From Viola odorata (taxonomy: Eukaryota > Streptophyta > Magnoliopsida > Malpighiales > Violaceae): 64,000 bases of DNA. A model generated the notes under the pieces. That model was given only the letters and a program-made list of their open reading frames with translations. It did not search any database and was not told the DNA's origin. The stretch is taken from NCBI GenBank assembly GCA_963691705.1, contig OY829543.1:46604564-46668563 (forward strand), given 5' to 3'. Shown piece after piece: positions 58,141 through 64,000 of this stretch. Each line of letters opens with the position of its first letter. Positions within the stretch are counted from its first letter, which is position 1. The position numbers and the translations under genes are program-made.

Positions 58141-59852
58141 TCATGGTGAAGGAGCCTCCTCCGCATTCTTTTTCTCCGGCTCAGACTTAGTAACTTCCTC
58201 CTTGGCAGGCACCTCTTCCTCAGCTTTCTCGGTAGTGTTCTCCTCAGTCTTCTTCTCTTCAACACTCAACTTTTCAAGAGCATCAGCAGCTGCAGTTGCT
58301 TCTTTATCCTCTTTCTCCCCTTGAGATTGAGCGACCTTTTGAAACGTTTCCATAAAGGTTTTGCAATCTGATTAAAAGCAGACACTAATAGTCAAGGAAT
58401 GCAAAGGGAAGATAAAACTTTTTCCACACAAAAATGTTCAAAGTAATGCATAGTTTCATACTGTAGAGTAAGGCAATTTATGAGTAAACAAGAAGGTGTG
58501 GATCCACAAGCTCACGCATAAGCCAAGAACAAACTGAAAGGACCCTCACAATGGCATTAAAGGCTTGCAAATGTTTTTACGTAGATATTCTTGCATTTTG
58601 GACCAAAAAATTGGAAACTTGAAAATTAAACAAGCAATCTTTTAAGAGAAACCACTTATTTGTAAGAGTTAAATTTAAGCTCACAACACTAAGAAAGTTT
58701 CATTTGTAACATAACACCACCATGTCAATAGAGTTAGAAAAAAAAGTAACTGTTGTCAAACAAGTAAAAGGGGTTGAATAACAGTAACGAGCAACAGGAA
58801 AACAAAACACACAAACATCATGAAAGGCTATGATCATATTCCAAATCCTTAACTTGCCTAACCCAACCAACCCACTGCAACAAAAAGTAGATCAGAGCAT
58901 ACAAACAGTAGTTCTTTCCAACAAAGAATATACCTTTTTTTTTGGACAGAAACAAAGTGTATATTAAAAAAAATCAAGAACAAAAACAAAAACGAGCATA
59001 GTACTAGTTAGAAAAACTTTCACATTGAGTCTTCAACAATGGTATAGCTAACAGAGCAACTGAATTACCAAATTCCAGCCCTATAGTTCATACAGTCTGT
59101 AATAAACCGGTCTCACATAAATCAAAATGGCTGGAAAAAACTTTTAATTACATCAATTATGAAAGATTCAGGGCGAGCTCAAGCACACATTTAAATAAAA
59201 AGGCCTAAATACTTGATGCTAAAATGACTGAAGGTAATATACTCACTTTCTACTGATCCAAAACGAATGCAGAAAAGCTCATCCTTCAATTCACCATCAG
59301 CAAAATCTGCCGCATGCCAAACGCATGACTTTTCATTCCCAGCATGCCCTTGTACTGACATAGTAGGCACCACTGCAACAACAACACATAAAACAGATTA
59401 AAAACCCTAACGATGCAAAACTAAACTGCAGAAATAAATCAAAGCAAATAAAGAGGATAACATACGCAAATGATTGGCGCAGATCATGAGTGTCTTAGAC
59501 TATCTCATAACAAGCCTGACTTTTCCAGTCTTCTTATGCTTTAGAAACTTAACAGTCCCCGCACCTCTCTCTTTCCACTGGTTCTCGTACTTATCAAAAT
59601 GATACAACTTCGCTTTCCTGCACAGGATGCGGCACGGTCACTACCTCAAACTAAAAAGACCAGCGAAAATCGCAAGGGATTGGAGAGAAATACTTACAGA
59701 TCGAGAATAGCATCTTCGTCTTCTTCGCCAGTGGTGACAGCGACCTCCTCGAGCTTGACGATCGGAGCAACCTGTGCTCCGTTGTCCTCATCCTCGACGG
59801 CGTGGGCCTCTTCGTCTTCTCTGTGCTCGTGATCGGGCTCCGTGGTTGCCAT
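58141..59852 (-). CDS. RANBP1: Ran-binding protein 1 (RanBP1) gene, 4 exons, with in-frame TAG in exon 2
   Basis: RanBP1 binds Ran-GTP in the cytoplasm and helps RanGAP dismantle export complexes. Exons: 59852-59698, 59617-59466, 59372-59247 and 58367-58141. All junctions are GT..AG with matching phase and add up to 220 codons, normal for plant RanBP1. Exon 1 gives [17 protein letters not shown] and ends in the Ran-binding domain start. Exon 2 has [20 protein letters not shown] and [10 protein letters not shown]. Exon 3 has [18 protein letters not shown] and FCIRFGSVE. The tail is Lys/Glu-rich. After VMR, where the family has Gln (then SKTL), the codon is TAG (59502-59500), a one-base change from CAG. 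As written, the protein stops after about 90 residues, inside the Ran-binding domain. Everything else looks functional, so this may be a recent null allele, editing or sequence error. Confidence 0.93.
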
Positions 59853-60058
59853 GGGTAGGGTTAGTTAATAGCAGAAATGTCATAGCGTGGTAACTACAGA
59901 GAAAGTAACGACCACACCAGGCGACGACAGCTGCGGCGACAAGGAAAAAATCAGGAGGAGAAGATGTTTGGCATTGGTAAATTCCGGTTGTGAAGGAGAA
60001 AGGATTTCGTGGGTCTGATAGAATGAGCAAATGTGTGATCTGAAAGGAGTTGGATAAA

Positions 60059-60066
60059 TATTTATA
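60059..60066 (-). promoter_or_regulatory. Probable TATA box of RanBP1
   Basis: The minus strand reads CAACTATAAATATTT. TATAAATA lies about 210 bases upstream of the RanBP1 start codon, a typical position for a plant gene with a long 5' leader. The stretch 59853-60058 would be the leader. Confidence 0.55.
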
Positions 60067-60356
60067 GTTGGTATTTTTATAAATAAAACCAACTTACTTA
60101 ACTTTTTTGTCCAACTTGCTATTAAGGTCAGCTTCCTGCAAACCCTCAGAAGCTAGCTTCTAGCCACTGCTCAGTTTTTTAGCAGTGGCCAATAGAGAAT
60201 ATTTGTTAAGGAAAGAAAACCAGCTTTTGGGAAGCACTTTTGGAAGCTTTTGGGTTGGGAAAAGCATGGGCTGATGTTGAAACAATTTATCTTCTGCTTA
60301 AACAATTTACATTTCTGTTTTAGTTTAAAAACTGCTATCTTTTTGTCTCCTTCCCG

Positions 60357-61923
60357 CATTGAGGACAATGCGCTGTCTAAGTGTGGGGAGGAGTTTGAAC
60401 TGCTAGTATTTATTATGCATGCTATATTTATCTCCTAGTTTATTCTTTCCTAAGTTTATGCATGACACTTTTAGTTATTCTTTTTATTTTTCGGATTTTT
60501 TCCCCTAGATTCCTAGATTTTGAAAAACGCCCCAATAATGGACACACACCTGACTTATGCACATGGAATAAAAATGTTGTCTATAGTCAAGGTCCTGAAT
60601 GCGATATTCTTTGCATGTTATGCCTTATATCCGCTTCAAGACCTAGACACCAGTAGTCACGAATCAGCACCTTGTGAGCACTTGAGCCTCATGACTATTT
60701 TTTGAGTGAATGCATGACTAGGTACTAGCTGAGCTTGCATGATATCCATAGGTATAGACACTATTAGACTCAGGAAAGCAGCAAAAAGATCAAGTCTTCG
60801 CATCAAATTGTTCTCTCTCAATTTTTTTCTCTGTTCTGTTTTTCCTTCCTACCCCCGAATCCCTTCTTTTTCCTCCATTCTAACCACTTGAATTTTCTTT
60901 GATCTTTCTCTTGGCAGGTGAGCGATGTTGTTGGGAGCACTATCGAGGGCTAGACTAGGCAAACGAAGCAGCAAAGGCAAAGTGTGGGGATCCCGCAAAA
61001 AATTCAAGACCCTGAATGCTGGCGCAAATTCAAGACCTCAAAACTGAATTCAAGGGCAGACTAGAACGAAGAATCACTTCCCATCCACAGCAAAACACAA
61101 GTGTGGGGAAGTGAAATCAGAATATCTTGCCCCCGAAAAAAAGGTCTCATTCCTTAAGCATTCAAGCTCTCTTCCTCTCTCGAAAAAGAAGAAGAAGAGA
61201 CAAACAGAAATATAAATAAAAGAAAGAGAGAAGAGAGCAAAACCAAACATTGAAAGCCAAGAAGAGGAAAATCAGCAGCCAGCATCCATTCAAGGTTCCG
61301 AGCCTAGGTCCCGAATGAAGAAAGCAAGGATCCCCTCGAAGAAGAAAAGCCTAGTCTAGCTTTCGCCCTCAGCAAACATTGTCTCACCGTTTTGATCCTT
61401 TCCTGCCAAGGGAGCGTTCCAGGTTTGAGTTGGTTTCACCACCTTCTCATTTCACCTCCTCACTCTCCCTCTTCTCCACTTTTTCTTCTCATTATTTTCT
61501 CTTATCATTTATTTTCTTTGCTTCCCCCTTCTTGCCTCCGATGCGAAGTCTTTTAATTGCTAGATTGCCTATGCATGTGTCTAATGTACTCGGATTGATA
61601 TGCAAACTTGGTTTTGTGCTACATTTTTTGCATACTTGAGTGTTTAAACACCTAACCTTGTTCACGAGCGTGAGTACAAACACCGATCCATGTGAGGACT
61701 GCTGGTGAATAGGCTGATGTGGAAAAGTCTCTTCTCAAGGGTCGTTATCCTTCTGATTTGATGCAGGTGTATCTAGGCGAAGTCTGTTTTCATTCGGGGC
61801 CCCGAATCTTGAAAGTAGCATGCATATTCTCTGTGCTATGGTTTGGTGTGTCTGTTCTGTTTTGGGGCTGTTTTAAATTTTGTGAATGCTTGAGGGCGAG
61901 CATTGGGCAGTGTGGGGATTATT
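60357..61923 (+). mobile_element. 3' untranslated region of an Athila-like gypsy element
   Basis: It begins with CATTGAGGACAATGCGCTG followed by TAAGTGTGGGGAGG, the conserved sequence that follows the end of integrase in Athila-type elements. The roughly 1.5 kb that follow hold no reverse transcriptase, integrase or envelope-like frame. Copies of GTGTGGGGA recur at 60982, 61090 and 61910. The last precedes the LTR and could serve as the polypurine tract. Confidence 0.6.
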
Positions 61924-62441
61924 TGATAGCATGTTTTTATGCACGATTTTCTCCCCATTTTCTCATCAATTCGGGGCATGATTCTGCTAATTTACCCTTG
62001 TTTTCATTACTATTGCAGATCAAGGCCTAAAAAGGGAGTTTAGGTAAAAACGTGCATTTTTGGTGCATATTGAGCGAATTCGAGCTTCAAGACCAAAAGT
62101 CGAGGTCCCGAGTCCAAATCAGCGTTCAAGGTCCCGAATCGGATTCTCCATTCGGGCCCCCGAAGGGCAAAGAACGACATTTCCACGTGTCCTCTCGCCA
62201 AAGCTTCCACGTTATCCTCCTGACACTGTTCTGACGCTCTGCACTGACCACCAAATACCTACCGCCCTGACCAAGTCAGCCCTTGAGCCCAATCCAGACC
62301 TGCCAAAGCTGGGAAAATCAGACAGCTTTATGCTTTTTCAGCTTTGTGCTTTAAGGAGCATGGATCCACATTTTTAGACTTTCAATTAATGCATTTTGTC
62401 TCTAGTTTTAGGCTGAAGATATTTTGTGCTTAGAGCTCTAG

Positions 62442-62450
62442 TATATAAAG
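62442..62450 (+). promoter_or_regulatory. TATA box of the gypsy LTR promoter
   Basis: TATATAAAG lies in the middle of the LTR, followed within about 30 bases by GGGCATCTAAGAG, a plausible transcription start. A CT-rich leader follows at 62470-62580. Confidence 0.6.
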
Positions 62451-63447
62451 GGCATCTAAGAGTAGTTTAGGGGATCTCTTACATCTCTTATCACTTAGTA
62501 TAATTTATTTTAGTTCTAGTTTTCTTAGACTTCTCTCTAGTTTCTCTCTCTAGTTCTTGTTAGCTCATCTCCAAACTTGCTGCCGGGCTTCAAACGGAAT
62601 TTAGTAACAAAGTTTTCTTCCCTTAATCTATTTACTTATCTATTATGCTTTCTTCAATTATTAATTGTTCATCTTCAAGTATGAGTAGCTAAATCATTAG
62701 TTCTTAGCAAGGGTGATTCAAGGGTTGCAAGGGCAGATTCGAGGCCTTCATGTGCTTAATACATTCTTGATGCCATATTCAATTATCCATCGTTTTAATT
62801 ACATCTTTGCATGATATAATTTGAGGCTTGATCAACTGATAATTATCTTATGTGAATGCTGCCATTCGTGTGGTGAATACGGAAGGAAAATTGCATGAAC
62901 CAAGTAGGCATCTGTTTAGTCTTGACTGTGTCAAAGTGGTCTCGAATAGATAGGGTGTGTAATTAATTAGAGCGAGGTCACGAGCCTGACAAACTGAGGG
63001 GCTTTTAGCTCTAGATCTGTCTTTTCTTAGCTTCATGGGCAGTTTGAGTATGGCCCTCCCGCATTCGTGCCTGGAGGGATGGCGAACTGTCAAGACTACC
63101 TCATATGTGGAAACGGGGGGTAGTTTCTCTTAAGAGAAAAGTAGGGGATATCCGAGGAATCTGGTCCCTATGTCATTTCTATGATGTCTTGAATAGAATA
63201 TCCTTGCGCTGATGACGATCGGGCCCCCGAATGCAACCTAAGAATACCTTTGCTAAGAATCCTTCTTTATCTGATTATTTGTGCTTATTCCACTTTCTGT
63301 TTTATTAATTCTGAATTTGTGTACTGACTTGCTTTATTTTACCATTCGGGACCCCGAACTGACACCTCAAGGTCCCGAATACTGCTTCCCTAGATAACAA
63401 TTGTTAGCTCCCAAATCTGCCTTGACTAACTTGTTTAGCCAAGTAAA

Positions 63448-63462
63448 CCCCCCCCCCCCCCC
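63448..63462. repeat. Poly-C run inside the LTR
   Basis: A run of about 15 C residues. Such runs are prone to length errors in sequencing. Confidence 0.9.
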
Positions 63463-63623
63463 TTGATTGTTACTCTTCGTGCTTTTCTCCCCCGAATTCA
63501 TTCAAGACCTTAGATCAGTCTCTCACAATCCCTGTGTTCGACCCTGACTACCACTGTACACTATATCTCTTGTGCACACACGTTTTCAGGCACTATAAAT
63601 TTCTATTTGACTGACAATCATCA

Positions 63624-64000
63624 AGGTACTGTCACCTACTAACTGTGATCGCATAGGGGAAATTTGGTTATTTGGGTAGGGGGTGGAGTTGGTAAAACAG
63701 TCAAATGCTTGAAAAATCATTGATGATAGGAAATACCATGATAAATAATACTGCATTTATAACCCCTATCAAAATTCAGGCCGGGATAACTTTGCTTCGT
63801 TTAATTAACTAGATGCTAGACTAGTTATGTTTCCAACCCTTGTAAGTTAATCAAGGCTGAAATTAGACCCATAAATTTAAACAAGTCTAGTTTTTAACCT
63901 CGTACCAAACTAGTCCTAATTGGAAAAATAAAAACTGCAGTAAAAAATCATAAGCACTATAAGATATCAAAATGCTGAATTTTTTGGTTATCAATAGTTC
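63624..64000. other. Flanking DNA with no recognised gene
   Basis: No coding or RNA gene was seen. AGGTACTGTCACC directly after the LTR may be host flank or part of another repeat. The block around 63700-63780 (ACCATGATAAATAATACTGC) is unclassified. Confidence 0.4.

Larger units (their letters stand above)
61924..63623 (+). mobile_element. 3' LTR of an Athila-like gypsy element, about 1.7 kb
   Basis: The left end TGATAGCATGTTTTTATGCA lies just after the purine-rich GTGTGGGGAT. The right end is ...CTGACAATCATCA at 63623. The TGAT...ATCA ends agree with the other gypsy LTR-like ends in this window. It contains a promoter (TATATAAAG, 62442-62450), transcript-leader-like CT-rich sequence after it, and near the right end the block CCCTGTGTTCGACCCTGACT that is typical of these LTRs. 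Internal repeats of GGTCCCGAAT/CGGGGCCCCGAAT occur. No primer-binding site follows, consistent with a 3' LTR. Confidence 0.65.

Noticed and set aside
62052..62377. Open frames of 60 and 105 codons in the LTR region
   Set aside because: They overlap the LTR upstream of its TATA box and carry no known retroelement protein motif.

Overview
The window is nuclear DNA from a eudicot plant. It is AT-rich, its genes carry many introns with plant-style splice sites, and it holds Athila/Tat-type Ty3-gypsy retrotransposons, hAT elements and tRNA-derived SINE heads. I cannot name the species. No bacterial-style operon, CRISPR array, rRNA gene or intact tRNA gene was seen. All splice calls and homology calls were made by eye.

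Layout. Positions 1-3370 (minus strand) hold the 5' part of a decayed gypsy element: protease start, gag, tRNA-Asp-type primer-binding site and a truncated LTR. Positions 3371-8416 are mostly AT-rich and contain a broken copy of the neprosin 3' end (5434-5999) and a one-ended hAT fragment (6536 on). Positions 8417-12095 are the most unusual part. A mosaic of small exon fragments from unrelated genes (GH17 glucanase, 2-oxoglutarate dioxygenase, PfkB-type kinase) is followed by a long inverted repeat made from an NLR disease-resistance gene, which runs on into an LRR-region pseudogene. A hAT MITE lies at 13283-14154. Positions 14707-20538 (minus) carry a transposon-laden, probably decayed gene for BDP1/TFIIIB B''. 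Positions 21028-24481 (minus) carry an intact 7-exon neprosin-type gene (426 aa). Positions 24482-28828 look non-genic.

Positions 28829-50332 (minus) are a 60-exon GCN1 (ILITHYIA) gene. I joined its exons into one open frame of about 2,620 codons. Positions 50333-57400 hold a weak small spliced ORF, transposon termini and stacked gypsy LTRs. Positions 58141-59852 (minus) are a 4-exon RanBP1 gene with correct splice phases but an in-frame TAG in exon 2. Positions 60357-63623 (plus) are the 3' end and 3' LTR of another Athila-like element.

How the genes relate. GCN1 (translational stress control), RanBP1 (nuclear transport), BDP1 (Pol III initiation) and neprosin (secreted peptidase) are ordinary, functionally unrelated plant genes. 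Nothing suggests a coordinated cluster. The interesting signals are structural: an NLR-derived hairpin that could be a young small-RNA locus, a patchwork of captured exons with short inverted repeats at junctions, a hAT insertion exactly on a splice acceptor, direct partial copies of neprosin, and the RanBP1 stop codon. I did not find a clearly new molecular system.
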